64,000 nucleotides of DNA from Amblyomma americanum. Lineage: Eukaryota > Arthropoda > Arachnida > Ixodida > Ixodidae. Every line of letters begins with the position of its first letter. Position 1 is the stretch's first letter. The notes beneath the pieces were generated by a model that was given only the letters and a program-made list of their open reading frames with translations, was not told the DNA's origin and made no database searches. This document shows positions 1 to 13,020 of this stretch, in pieces. A program made the translations under genes and the position numbers. The stretch is taken from the NCBI RefSeq assembly GCF_052857255.1, contig NW_027526506.1, forward strand, positions 496,001 to 560,000, read 5' to 3'.

Positions 1-2274
1 TTTCATTTTCTTTCTGCTCGCACAATTCCCGTCTTTTTTGAGCCAACCGAAGCTCTTTTTTTTCTTTCTGCTCGCCAAATTACCGTCTTTCTTGAGCCAC
101 CCGAAGCTCTTCTTTTTCTTTCTGCTCAAACAATTCCCGTCTTTCTTGAGCCAACCTCAGCTCTTCTTTTTCTTTCTGCTCGCACAATTCCCGTATTTTT
201 TGAGCCAACTGAAGCCTTTCTTTTTCTTTCTGCTCGCACCATTCCCGTCTTTTTTTGAGACAACCGAAGCTCTACTTTTTCTTTCTGCTCACACATATCC
301 CGTCTTTCTTGATCTAACCGAAGCTCTTTTTCTTTCTGCTCGCACAATTCTCGTCTTTCTTGAGCCAACCGAAGCTCTTCTTTTTCTTTTCTCGCACAAT
401 TCCCGTCTTTCTTGAGCCAACCGAAGCTCTTTTATTTCTTTCTGCTCGCACAATTCTCGTCTCTCTTGAGCCAACCGAATTTCTTCTTTTTCTTTCTGCT
501 CAAACAATTCCCGTCTTTCTTGAGCCAACCGAAGCTCTTCTTTTTCTTTATGCTCGCCAAATTCTCGTCTTTCTTGAGCCAATCTAAGCTCTTCTTTTTC
601 TTTGTGCTCGCACAATTCCCGTCTTTCTTGAGCCAACCGAAGCTCTTCTTTTTCTTTCTACTGGCACTATTAACGTCTTGAGCGAATTAAAGCTCTTCTT
701 TTTCTTCCTGCTCGCACAATTCCCGTCTTTCATGAGCCAACCGAAGCTCTTCTTTTTGTTTCTGCTCGCACAATTCCCGTCTCTTTTAAGCCAACCGAAG
801 CTCATCTTTTATTTTCTGCTCGCACAATTCCCGTCTTTCTTGAGCCAACCGAAGCTCTTCTTTTTCTTTCTGCTCTTACAATTCCCGTCTTTCTTGAGCC
901 AACCGAAGCTCTTCTTTTTCTTTCTGCTCGCAAAATTCCCCTCTTTCATGAGCCAACCGAAGCTTCTCTTTTTCTTTCTGCTCGCACAATTCCCGCCTTT
1001 CTAGAGCTAACCGAAGCTCTTCTTTTTCTTTCTGCTCACACATATCCCGTCTTTCTTGAGCTAACCGAAGCTCTTTTTCTTTCTGCTCGCACAATTCCCG
1101 TTTTTCTTGAGCCAACCGAAGCTCTTCTTTTTCTTTTCTCGCACAATTCCCGTCTTTCTTGCGCCAACCGAAGCTCTTCTTTTTCTTTCTGCTTGCACAA
1201 TTCTCGTCTTCCTTGAGCCAATCGAAGCTCTTCTTTTTCTTTCTGCTCGCACAATTCCTGTCTTTTTTGAGCCAACCGAAGTTCTTCTTTTTCTTTCTGC
1301 TCACACAATTCCCGTCTTTCTTGAGCCAACCGAAGCTCTTCTTTTTCTTTCTGCTCGAACAATTGCCGTCATTCTTGAGCCAACCGAAGCTCCTCTTTTT
1401 CTTTCTTCTCGCACAATTGCCGTCTTTCTTGAGTCAACCGAAGCTCTTCTTTTTCTTTCTGCTCGCAAAATTCCCGTCTTTCTTGAGACAACCAAAGCTC
1501 TTCTTTTTCTTTCTGCTCCCTCAATTCCCGTCTTTCTTGAGCCAACCGAAGCTCTTCTTTTTCTTTCTGCTCGCAGAAATGCAGTTTTTCTTGAGCAAAC
1601 CGAAGCTCTTCTTTTTCTTTCTGCTCGCACAATTCCCGTCTTTATTGAGCCAACCGCAGCTCTTCTTTTTCTTTCTGCTCGTACAATTCCCGTCTTTCTT
1701 GAGCCAGCCGAAGCTCTTCTTTTTCTTTTCTCGCACAATTCCCGTCTTTTTTAAGCCAACCGAAGCTCTTCCTTTTCTTTCTGCTCGCACAATTCACGTC
1801 TTTGTTGAGCCAACCGAAGCCTTTCTTTTTCTTTCTGTTCGCACAATTTCCGTCTTTTTTGAGCCAATCGAAGCTCTTCTTTTTCTTTCTGCTCGCACAA
1901 TTCCCGTCATTTTTGAGCCAATCGAAGCGCTTCTTTTTCTTTCTGCTCGCACAATTCCCGTCTTTCTTGAGCCGACCGAAGCTCTTCTTTTTCTTTCTGC
2001 TTGCACAATTCCCGTCTTTATTGAGCCAACTGCAGCTCTTCTTTTTCTTTCTGCTCGCACAATTCCCGTCTTTTTTGAGGCAACCGAAGCCTTTCATTTT
2101 CTTTCTGCTCGCACAATTCCCGTCTTTTTTGAGCCAACCGAAGCTCTTCTTCTTCTTTCTGCTCGCAAAATTCCCGTCTTTCTTGAGCCAACCGAAGCTC
2201 TTCTTTTTCTTTCTGCTCCCACAACTCCCGTCTTTCTTGAGCCAACCGAAGCTCTTCTTTTTCTTTCTGCTCGC

Positions 2275-3351
2275 TCAAATTCCGTTTTTCTTGAGCCAAC
2301 CGAAGCTCTTCTTTTTCTTTCTGCTCGCACAATTCGCGTCTTTATTGTGCCAACCGCAGCTCTTCTTTTTCTGTCTGCTCGCACAATTCCCGTCTTTCTT
2401 GAGCCAACCGAAGCTCTTCTTTTTCTTTCTGCTCGCAAAATTCCCGTCTTTCTTGAGCCAGCCGAAGCTCTTCCTTTTCTTTCTGCTCGCACAATTCCCG
2501 TCTTTCTTGAGCCAACCGAAGCACTTCTTTTTCTTTCTGTTCGCACAATTAACGTCTTTCTTGAGCCAATCGAAGCTCTTCTTTTTCTTTCTGCTTGCCC
2601 AATTCTCGTCTTTCTTGAGCCAATCTAAGCTCTTCTTTTTCTTTCTCCTCGCACAATTCCAGTCTTTCTTGAGCCAACGGAAGCTCTTCTTTTTCTTTCT
2701 GCTCGCACAATTCCCGTCTTTCTCGAGCCCACCGAAGCTGTTCTTTTTCTTTCTCCTCGCACAATTCCCGTCTTTCTTGAGCCAACCGAAGCTCTTCTTT
2801 TTCTTTCTGCTCGCACAATTCTCGTCGTTTTGGAGGCAACCGAAGCTCTTCTTTTTCTTTCTGCTCGCAGAATTCCCGTCTCTCTTAAGCCATCCGAAGC
2901 TCTTCTTTTTTTTTCTGCTCTTACAATTCCGTCTTTCTTGAGCCAACCGAAGTTCTTTTTCTTTATGCTCGCACAATTCTCGTCTTTCATGAGCCAACCG
3001 AAGCTCTTCTTTTTCTTCCTGCTCGCACAATTCCCGCCTTTCTTGAGCTAACCGAAGCTCTTCTTTTTCTTTCTGCTCACACATATCCCGTCTTTCTTGA
3101 GCTAACCGAAGCTCTTTTTCTTTCTGCTCGCACAATTGCCGTCTTTCTTGAGCCAATTGAAGCTCATCTTTCTCATTCTGCTCCCACAATTCCCGTCTCT
3201 CTTGAGCCAACCGAAGCTCTTCTTTTTCATTCTGCTCGCACAATTCCCGTCTTTTTTGAGCCAATCGAAGCTCTTCTTTTTCTTTCTGCTCGCACAATTC
3301 CCGTCTTTCTTGAGCCGACCGAAGCTCTTTTTTTTCTTTCTGCTCGCACAA
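2275..3351 (-). pseudogene. 358-codon minus-strand open stretch, ERREL then KSF
   Basis: The first roughly 140 residues are clean ERREL repeats containing one RRDMCEQ unit and one 17-residue unit. A one-base loss (attccgtc in place of attcccgtc) near 2,929 then moves the frame to KSF for the remaining roughly 215 residues. The stop is a TGA in a unit with gctcgctcaaattccg. The stretch begins just after a TAA-bearing gtctttattgag unit at about 3,362, so its start is only the first available Leu (TTG) codon. It is a fragment of the array and not a recognisable gene. Confidence 0.12.
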
Positions 3352-6300
3352 TTCCCGTCTTTATTGAGCCAACTGCAGCTCTTCTTTTTCTTTCTGCTCG
3401 CACAATTCCCGTCTTTTTTGAGGCAACCGAAGCCTTTCAATTTCTATCTGCTCGCACAATTCCCGTCTTTTTTGAGCCAACCGAAGCTCTTCTTTTTCTT
3501 TCTGCTCGCCAAATTCCCGTCTTTCTTGAGCCACCCGAAGCTCTTCTTTTTCTTTCTGCTCAAACAATTCTCGTCTTTCTTGAGCCAACCGCAGCTCTTC
3601 TTTTTCTTTCTGCTCGCACAATTCCCGCCTTTTTTGAGCCAACCGAAGCTCTTCTTTTTCTTTCTGCTCCCACAATTCCCGTCTTTCTTGAGCCAACCGA
3701 AGATCTTCTTTTTCTTTCTGCTCACACATATCCCGTCTTTCTTGATCTAACCGAAGCTCTTTTTCTTTCTGCTCGCACAATTCTCGTCTTTCTTGAGCCA
3801 ACCGAAGCTCTTCTTTTTCTTTTCTCGCACAATTCCCGTCTTTCTTGAGCCAACCGAAGCTCTTTTTTTTCGTTCTGCTCGCACAATTCTCGTCTCTCTT
3901 GAGCCAACCGAAGCTCTTCTTTTTCTTACTGCTCGCACAATTCCCGTCTTTTTTGAGCCAACCGAAGTTCTTTTTCTTTCTGCTCAAACAATTCCCGTCT
4001 TTCTTGAGCCAACCGAAGCTCTTCTTTTTCTTTATGCTCGCCCAATTCTCGTCTTTCTTGAGCCAATCTAAGCTCTTCTTTTTCTTTGTGCTAGCACAAT
4101 TCCCGTCTTTCTTGAGCCAACCGAAGCTCTTCTTTTTCTTTCTACTGGCACTATTATGTCTTGAGCGAATTAAAGCTCTTCTTTTTCTTTCTGCTTGCAC
4201 AATTCGCGTCTTTCATGAGCCAACCGAAGCTCTTCTTTTTGTTTCTGCTCGCACAATTCCCGTCTCTTTTAAGCCAGCCGAAGCTCTTCTTTCATTTTCT
4301 GCTCGCACAATTCCCGTCTTTCTTGAGCCAACCGATGCTCTTCTTTTTCTTTCTGCTCTTACAATTCCCGTCTTTCTTGAGCCAACCGAAGCTCTTCTTT
4401 TTCTTTCTGCTCGCACAATTCCCCTCTTTCATGAGCCAACCGAAGCTTCTCTTTTTCTTTCTGCTCGCACAATTCCCGCCTTTCATGAGCTAACCGAAGC
4501 TCTTCTTTTTCTTTCTGCTCACACATATCCCGTCTTTCTTGATCTAACCGAAGCTCTTTTTCTTTCTGCTCACACAATTCCCGTCTTTCTTGAGCCAACC
4601 GAAGCTCTTCTTTTTCTTTCTGCTCGAACAATTGCCGTCTTTCTTGAGCCAACCGAAGCTCCTCTTTTTCTTTCTGCTCGTACAATTGCCGTCTTTCTTG
4701 AGTCAACCGAAGCTCTTCTTTTTCTTTTTGCTCGCAAAATTCCCGTCTTTCTTGAGCCAACCGAAGCTCTTCTTTTTCTTTCTGCTCCCACAATTCCCGT
4801 CTTTCTTGAGCCAACCGAAGCTCTTCTTTTTATTTCTGCTCGCACAATTCCCGTCTTTATTGAGCCAACCGCAGCTCTTCTTTTTCTTTCTGCTCGCACA
4901 ATTCTCGTCTTTTTTGAGCCAACCGAAGCTCTTCTTTTTCTTTCTGCTCGCAAAATTCCCGTCTTTCTTGAGCCAGCCGAAGCTCTTCCTTTTCTTTCGG
5001 CTCGCACAATTCCCGTCTTTCTTGAGCCAACCGAAGCACTTCTTTTTCTTTCTGTTCGCACAATTAACGTCTTTCTTGAGCCAATCGAAGCTCTTCTTTT
5101 TCTTTCTGCTTGCCCAATTCTCGTCTTTCTTGAGCCAATCTAAGCTCTTCTTTTTCTTTCTCCTCGCACAATTCCAGTCTTTCTTGAGCCAACGGAAGCT
5201 CTTCTTTTTCTTTCTGCTCGCACAATTCCCGTCTTTCTCGAGCCCACCGAAGCTGTTCTTTCTCCTCGCACAATTCCCGTCTTTCTTGAGCCAACCGAAG
5301 CTCTTCTTTTTCTTTCTGCTCGCACAATTCTCGTCGTTTTGGAGGCAACCGAAGCTCTTCTTTTTCTTTCTGCTCGCAGAATTCCCGTCTCTCTTAAGCC
5401 ATCCGAAGCTCTTCGTTTACTTTCTGCTCGCACAATTCCGGTCTTTCTTGAGCCAACCGAAGCTCTTCTTTTTTTTTCTGCTCTTACAATTCCGTCTTTC
5501 TTGAGCCAACCGAAGTTCTTCTTTTTCTTTATGCTCGCACAATTGTCGTCTTTCATGAGCCAACCGAAGCTCTTCTTTTTCTTTCTGCTCGCACAATTCC
5601 CGCCTTTCTTGAGCTAACCGAAGCTCTTCTTTTTCTTTCTGCTCACACATATCCCGTCTTTCTTGAGCTAACCGAAGCTCTTTTTCTTTCTGCTCGCACA
5701 ATTGCCGTCTTTCTTGAGCCAATTGAAGCTCATCTTTCTCATTCTGCTCCCACAATTCCCGTCTCTCTTGAGCCAACCGAAGCTCTTCTTTTTCATTCTG
5801 CTCGCACAATTCCCGTCTTTTTTGAGCCAATCGAAGCTCTTCTTTTTCTTTCTGCTCGCACAATTCCCGTCTTTCTTGAGCCGACCGAAGCTCTTTTTTT
5901 TCTTTCTGCTCGCACAATTCCCGTCTTTATTGAGCCAACTGCAGCTCTTCTTTTTCTTTCTGCTCTCACAATTCCCGTTTTTTTTGAGGCAACCGATGCC
6001 TTTCAATTTCTATCTGCTCGCAAAATTCCCGTCTTTTTTGAGCCAACCGAAGCTCTTCTTTTTCTTTCTGCTCGCCAAATTCCCGTCTTTCTTGAGCCAC
6101 CCGAAGCTCTTCTTTTTCTTTCTGCTCAAACAATTCCCGTCTTTCTTGAGCCAACCGCAGCTCTTCTTTTTCTTTCTGCTCGTACAATTCCCGCCTTTTT
6201 TGAGCCAACCGAAGCTCTTTTTTTTTCGTTCTGCTCGCACAATTCTCGTCTCTCTTGAGCCAACCGAAGCTCTTCTTTTTCTTACTGCTCGCACAATTCC

Positions 6301-9300
6301 CGTCTTTTTTGAGCCAACCGAAGTTCTTTTTCTTTCTGCTCAAACAATTCCCGTCTTTCTTGAGCCAACCGAAGCTCTTCTTTTTCTTTATGCTCGCCCA
6401 ATTCTCGTCTTTCTTGAGCCAATCTAAGCTCTTCTTTTTCTTTGTGCTCGCACAATTCCCGTCTTTCTTGAGCCAACCGAAGCTCTTCTTTTTCTTTCTA
6501 CTGGCACTATTAACGTCTTGAGCGAATTAAAGCTCTTCTTTTTCTTCCTGCTCGCACAATTCGCGTCTTTCATGAGCCAACCGAAGCTCTTCTTTTTGTT
6601 TCTGCTCGCACAATTCCCGTCTCTTTTAAGCCATCCGAAGCTCTTCTTTTATTTTCTGCTCGCACAATTCCCGTCTTTCTTGAGCCAACCGATGCTCTTC
6701 TTTTTCTTTCTGCTCTTACAATTCCCGTCTTTCTTGAGCCAACCGAAGCTCTTCTTTTTCTTTCTGCTCGCACAATTCCCCTCTTTCATGAGCCAACCGA
6801 AGCTTCTCTTTTTCTTTCTGCTCGCACAATTCCCGCCTTTCATGAGCTAACCGAAGCTCTTCTTTTTCTTTCTGCTCACACATATCCCGTCTTTCTTGAT
6901 CTAACCGAAGCTCTTTTTCTTTCTGCTCACACAATTCCCGTCTTTCTTGAGCCAACCGAAGCTCTTCTTTTTCTTTCTGCTCGAACAATTGCCGTCTTTC
7001 TTGAGCCAACCGAAGCTCCTCTTTTTCTTTCTGCTCGTACAATTGCCGTCTTTCTTGAGTCAACCGAAGCTCTTCTTTTTCTTTTTGCTCGCAAAATTCC
7101 CGTCTTTCTTGAGCCAACCGAAGCTCTTCTTTTTCTTTCTGCTCCCACAATTCCCGTCTTTCTTGAGCCAACCGAAGCTCTTCTTTTTATTTCTGCTCGC
7201 ACAATTCCCGTCTTTATTGAGCCAACCGCAGCTCTTCTTTTTCTTTCTGCTCGCACAATTCTCGTCTTTTTTGAGCCAACCGAAGCTCTTCTTTTTCTTT
7301 CTGCTCGCAAAATTCCCGTCTTTCTTGAGCCAGCCGAAGCTCTTCCTTTTCTTTCGGCTCGCACAATTCCCGTCTTTCTTGAGCCAACCGAAGCACTTCT
7401 TTTTCTTTCTGTTCGCACAATTAACGTCTTTCTTGAGCCAATCGAAGCTCTTCTTTTTCTTTCTGCTTGCCCAATTCTCGTCTTTCTTGAGCCAATCTAA
7501 GCTCTTCTTTTTCTTTCTCCTCGCACAATTCCAGTCTTTCTTGAGCCAACGGAAGCTCTTCTTTTTCTTTCTGCTCGCACAATTCCCGTCTTTCTCGAGC
7601 CCACCGAAGCTGTTCTTTTTCTTTCTCCTCGCACAATTCCCGTCTTTCTTGAGCCAACCGAAGCTCTTCTTTTTCTTTCTGCTCGCACAATTCTCGTCGT
7701 TTTGGAGGCAACCGAAGCTCTTCTTTTTCTTTCTGCTCGCAGAATTCCCGTCTCTCTTAAGCCATCCGAAGCTCTTCGTTTACTTTCTGCTCGCACAATT
7801 CCGGTCTTTCTTGAGCCAACCGAAGCTCTTCTTTTTTTTTCTGCTCTTACAATTCCGTCTTTCTTGAGCCAACCGAAGTTCTTTTTCTTTATGCTCGCAC
7901 AATTCTCGTCTTTCATGAGCCAACCGAAGCTCTTCTTTTTCTTTCTGCTCGCACAATTCCCGCCTTTCTTGAGCTAACCGAAGCTCTTCTTTTTCTTTCT
8001 GCTCACACATATCCCGTCTTTCTTGAGCTAACCGAAGCTCTTTTTCTTTCTGCTCGCACAATTGCCGTCTTTCTTGAGCCAATTGAAGCTCATCTTTCTC
8101 ATTCTGCTCCCACAATTCCCGTCTCTCTTGAGCCAACCGAAGCTCTTCTTTTTCATTCTGCTCGCACAATTCCCGTCTTTTTTGAGCCAATCGAAGCTCT
8201 TCTTTTTCTTTCTGCTCGCACAATTCCCGTCTTTCTTGAGCCGACCGAAGCTCTTTTTTTTTCTTTCTGCTCGCACAATTCCCGTCTTTATTGAGCCAAC
8301 TGCAGCTCTTCTTTTTCTTTCTGCTCTCACAATTCCCGTCTTTTTTGAGGCAACCGAAGCCTTTCAATTTCTATCTGCTCGCACAATTCCCGTCTTTTTT
8401 GAGCCAACCGAAGCTCTTCTTTTTCTTTCTGCTCGCCAAATTCCCGTCTTTCTTGAGCCACCCGAAGCTCTTCTTTTTCTTTCTGCTCAAACAATTCCCG
8501 TCTTTCTTGAGCCAACCGCAGCTCTTCTTTTTCTTTCTGCTCGTACAATTCCCGCCTTTTTTGAGCCAACCGAAGCTCTTCTTTTTCTTTCTGCTCCCAC
8601 AATTCCCGTCTTTCTTGAGCCAACCGAAGCTCTTCTTTTTCTTTCTGCTCACACATATCCCGTCTTTCTTGATCTAACCGAAGCTCTTTTTCTTTCTGCT
8701 CGCACAATTCTCGTCTTTCTTGAGCCAACCGAAGCTCTTCTTTTTCTTTTCTCGCACAATTCCCGTCTTTCTTGAGCCAACCGAAGCTCTTTTTTTTTCG
8801 TTCTGCTCGCACAATTCTCGTCTCTCTTGAGCCAACCGAAGCTCTTCTTTTTCTTACTGCTCGCACAATTCCCGTCTTTTTTGAGCCAACCGAAGTTCTT
8901 TTTCTTTCTGCTCAAACAATTCCCGTCTTTCTTGAGCCAACCGAAGCTCTTCTTTTTCTTTATGCTCGCCCAATTCTCGTCTTTCTTGAGCCAATCTAAG
9001 CTCTTCTTTTTCTTTGTGCTCGCACAATTCCCGTCTTTCTTGAGCCAACCGAAGCTCTTCTTTTTCTTTCTACTGGCACTATTAACGTCTTGAGCGAATT
9101 AAAGCTCTTCTTTTTCTTCCTGCTCGCACAATTCGCGTCTTTCATGAGCCAACCGAAGCTCTTCTTTTTGTTTCTGCTCGCACAATTCCCGTCTCTTTTA
9201 AGCCAGCCGAAGCTCTTCTTTTATTTTCTGCTCGCACAATTCCCGTCTTTCTTGAGCCAACCGATGCTCTTCTTTTTCTTTCTGCTCTTACAATTCCCGT

Positions 9301-9870
9301 CTTTCTTGAGCCAACCGAAGCTCTTCTTTTTCTTTCTGCTCGCACAATTCCCCTCTTTCATGAGCCAACCGAAGCTTCTCTTTTTCTTTCTGCTCGCACA
9401 ATTCCCGCCTTTCATGAGCTAACCGAAGCTCTTCTTTTTCTTTCTGCTCACACATATCCCGTCTTTCTTAATCTAACCGAAGCTCTTTTTCTTTCTGCTC
9501 ACACAATTCCCGTCTTTCTTGAGCCAACCGAAGCTCTTCTTTTTCTTTCTGCTCGAACAATTGCCGTCTTTCTTGAGCCAACCGAAGCTCCTCTTTTTCT
9601 TTCTGCTCGTACAATTGCCGTCTTTCTTGAGTCAACCGAAGCTCTTCTTTTTCTTTTTGCTCGCAAAATTCCCGTCTTTCTTGAGCCAACCGAAGCTCTT
9701 CTTTTTCTTTCTGCTCCCACAATTCCCGTCTTTCTTGAGCCAACCGAAGCTCTTCTTTTTCTTTCTGCTCGCACAATTCCCGTCTTTATTGAGCCAACCG
9801 CAGCTCTTCTTTTTCTTTCTGCTCGCACAATTCTCGTCTTTTTTGAGCCAACCGAAGCTCTTCTTTTTCT
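2390..9870. repeat. Three successive copies of a 2.36-2.57 kb higher-order block
   Basis: Matching unit orders recur at 3,136, 5,702 and 8,062, and at 4,161, 6,518 and 9,090. The private unit gttttggaggcaacc occurs only at about 2,826, 5,335 and 7,698, once per copy. Copies one and three share a roughly 0.2 kb group of units (about 3,640-3,850 and 8,575-8,785) that the middle copy lacks near 6,210, which explains spacings of 2,566 and 2,360 for one pair of anchors and 2,357 and 2,572 for the other. The homology fades after about 9,870. Edges are approximate because all blocks are made of the same unit. Confidence 0.85.
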
Positions 9871-10789
9871 TTCTGCTCCCACAATTCCCGTCTTTCTTGA
9901 GCCAACCGAAGCTCTTCTTTTTCTTTCTGCTCACACATATCCCGTCTTTCATTATCTAACCGAAGCTCTTTTTCTTTCTGCTCGCACAATTCTCGTCTTT
10001 CTTGAGCCAACCGAAGCTCTTCTTTTTCTTTTCTCGCACAATTCCCGTCTTTCTTGAGCCAACCGAAGCTCTTCTTTTTCTTTGTGCTCGCACAATTCCC
10101 GTCTTTCTTGAGCCAACCGAAGCTCTTCTTTTTCTTTCTACTGGCACTATTAACGTCTTGAGCGAATTAAAGCTCTTCTTTTTCTTTCTGCTCCCACAAT
10201 TCCCGTCTTTCTTGAGCCAACCGAAGCTCTTCTTTTTCTTTCTGCTCACACATATCCCGTCTTTCTTGATCTAACTGAAGCTCTTTTTCTTTCTGCTCGC
10301 ACAATTCTCGTCTTTCTTGAGCCACCGAAGCTCTTCTTTTTCTTTTCTCGCACAATTCCCGTCTTTCTTGAGCCAACCGAAGCTCTTTTTTTTCGTTCTG
10401 CTCGCACAATTCTCGTCTCTCTTGAGCCAACCGAAGCTCTTCTTTTTCTTACTGCTCGCACAATTCCCGTCTTTTTTGAGCCAACCGAAGTTCTTTTTCT
10501 TTCTGCTCAAACAATTCCCGTCTTTCTTGAGCCAACCGAAGCTCTTCTTTTTCTTTCTACTGGCACTATTAACGTCTTGAGCGAAATAAAGCTCTTCTTT
10601 TTCTTCCTGCTCGCACAATTCCCGTCTTTCATGAGCCAACCGAAGCTCTTCTTTTTGTTTCTGCTCGCACAATTCCCGTCTCTTTTAAGCCAGCCGAAGC
10701 TCTTCTTTTATTTTCTGCTCGCACAATTCCCGTCTTTCTTGAGCCAACCGAAGCTCTTCTTTTTCTTTCTGCTCTTACAATTCCCGTCT

Positions 10790-13020
10790 TTCTTGAGCCA
10801 ACCGAAGCTCTTCTTTTTCTTTCTGCTCGCACAATTCCCCTCTTTCATGAGCCAACCGAAGCTTCTCTTTTTCTTTCTGCTCGCACAATTCCCGCCTTTC
10901 TTGAGCTAACCGAAGCTCTTCTTTTTCTTTCTGCTCACACATATCCCGTCTTTCTTGAGCTAACCGAAGCACTTTTTCTTTCTGCTCGCACAATTCCCGT
11001 TTTTCATGAGCCAACCGAAGCTCTTCTTTTTCTTTTCTCGCACAATTCCCGTCTTTCTTGCGCCAACCGAAGCTCTTCTTTTTCTTTCTGCTTGCACAAT
11101 TCTCGTCTCCCTTGAGCCAACCGAAGCTCTTCTATTTCTTTCTGCTCGCACAATTCCCGTCTTTTTTGAGCCAACCGAAGCTCTTCTTTTTCTTTTCTCG
11201 CACAATTCCCGTCTTTCTTGAGCCAACCGAAGCTCTTCTTTTTCTTTCTGCTCGCACAATTCCCGCCTTTTTTGAGCCAACCGAAGTTCTTCTTTTTCTT
11301 TCTGCTCAAACAATTCCCGTCTTTCTTGAGCCAACCGAAGCTCTTCTTTTTCTTTATGCTCGCCCAATTCTCGTCTTTCCTGAGCCAATCTAAGCTCTTC
11401 TTTTTCTTTGTGCTCGCACAATTCCCGTCTTTCTTGAGCCAACCGAAGCTCTTCTTTTTCTTTCTACTGGCACTATTAACGTCTTGAGCGAATTAAAGCT
11501 CTTCTTTTTCTTTCTGCTCCCACAATTCCCGTCTTTCTTGAGCCAACCGAAGCTCTTCTTTTTCTTTCTGCTCACACATATCCCGTCTTTCTTGATCTAA
11601 CCGAAGCTCTTTTTCTTTCTACTCGCACAATTCTCGTCTTTCTTGAGCCAACCGAAGCTCTTCTTTTTCTTTTCTCGCACAATTCCCGTCTTTCTTGAGC
11701 CAACCGAAGCTCTTTTTTTTCGTTCTGCTCGCATAATTCTCGTCTCTCTTGAGCCAACCGAAGCTCTTCTTTTTCTTACTGCTCGCACAATTCCCGTCTT
11801 TTTTGAGCCAACCGAAGTTCTTTTTCTTTCTGCTCAAACAATTCCCGTCTTTCTTGAGCCAACCGAAGCTCTTCTTTTTCTTTCTGCTCGAACAATTGCC
11901 GTCTTTCTTGAGCCAACCGAAGCTCCTCTTTTTCTTTCTGCTCGCACAATTGCCGTCTTTCTTGAGTCAACCGAAGCTCTTCTTTTTCTTTCTGCTCGCA
12001 AAATTCCCGTCTTTCTTGAGCCAACCGAAGCTCTTCTTTTTATTTCTGCTCAAACAATTCCCGTCTTTCTTGAGCCAACCGAAGCTCTTCTTTTTCTTTA
12101 TGCTCGCCCAATTCTCGTCTTTCTTGAGCCAATCTAAGCTCTTCTTTTTCTTTGTGCTCGCACAATTCCCGTCTTTCTTGAGCCAACCGAAGCTCTTCTT
12201 TTTCTTTCTGCTCACACATATCCCGTCTTTCTTGATCTAACCGAAGCTCTTTTTCTTTCTGCTCGCACAATTCTCGTCTTTCTTGAGCCAACCGAAGCTC
12301 TTCTTTTTCTTTTCTCGCACAATTCCCGTCTTTCTTGAGCCAACCGAAGCTCTCTTTTTTCGTTCTGCTCGCACAATTCTCGTCTCTCTTGAGCCAACCG
12401 AAGCTCTTCTTTTTCTTACTGCTCGCACAATTCCCGTCTTTTTTGAGCCAACCGAAGTTCTTTTTCTTTCTGCTCAAACAATTCCCGTCGTTCTTGAGCC
12501 AACCGAAGCTCTTCTTTTTCTTTCTACTGGCACTATTAACGTCTTGAGCGAATTAAAGCTCTTCTTTTTCTTCCTGCTCGCACAATTCCCGTCTTTCATG
12601 AGCCAACCGAAGCTCTTCTTTTTGTTTCTGCTCGCACAATTCCCGTCTCTTTTAAGCCAGCCGAAGGTCTTCTTTTATTTTCTGCTCGCACAATTCCCGT
12701 CTTTCTTGAGCCAACCGAAGCTCTTCTTTTTCTTTCTGCTCTTACAATTCCCGTCTTTCTTGAGCCAACCGAAGCTCTTCTTTTTCTTTCTGCTCGCACA
12801 ATTCCCCTCTTTCATGAGCCAACCGAAGCTTCTCTTTTTCTTTCTGCTCGCACAATTCCCGCCTTTCTTGAGCTAACCGAAGCTCTTCTTTTTCTTTCTG
12901 CTCACACATATCCCGTCTTTCTTGAGCTAACCGAAGCACTTTTTCTTTCTGCTCGCACAATTCCCGTTTTTCTTGAGCCAACCGAAGCTCTTCTTTTTCT
13001 TTTCTCGCAAAATTCCCGTC
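10790..13020. repeat. 2.23 kb higher-order block, copy 1
   Basis: The order of variant units here matches the next block with a constant offset of 2,231-2,232 bp; anchors are 11,006/13,238, 11,749/13,980, 12,283/14,514 and 12,529/14,760. The one-base drift between anchors comes from T-run length, for example 13,944 against 11,713. It contains marker units at 11,469 and 12,529. Confidence 0.85.

Noticed and set aside
38..415. Many 60-400 codon stretches on both strands starting with Met
   Set aside because: Most of these starts are TTG codons inside the repeat (for example ttgagccaaccg), not ATG. They are defined by neighbouring stop units and carry no independent evidence of being genes.
640..720. 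Marker unit as a transposon or integration scar
   Set aside because: There are no terminal inverted repeats, no target duplication and no extra length; it aligns as a diverged, four-base-shorter unit.
6190..6240. T-run length differences (7, 8 or 9 T) as purely real variants
   Set aside because: Some may be sequencing or consensus errors in homopolymers. Single-copy instances are not interpreted; only those recurring in several blocks are used.
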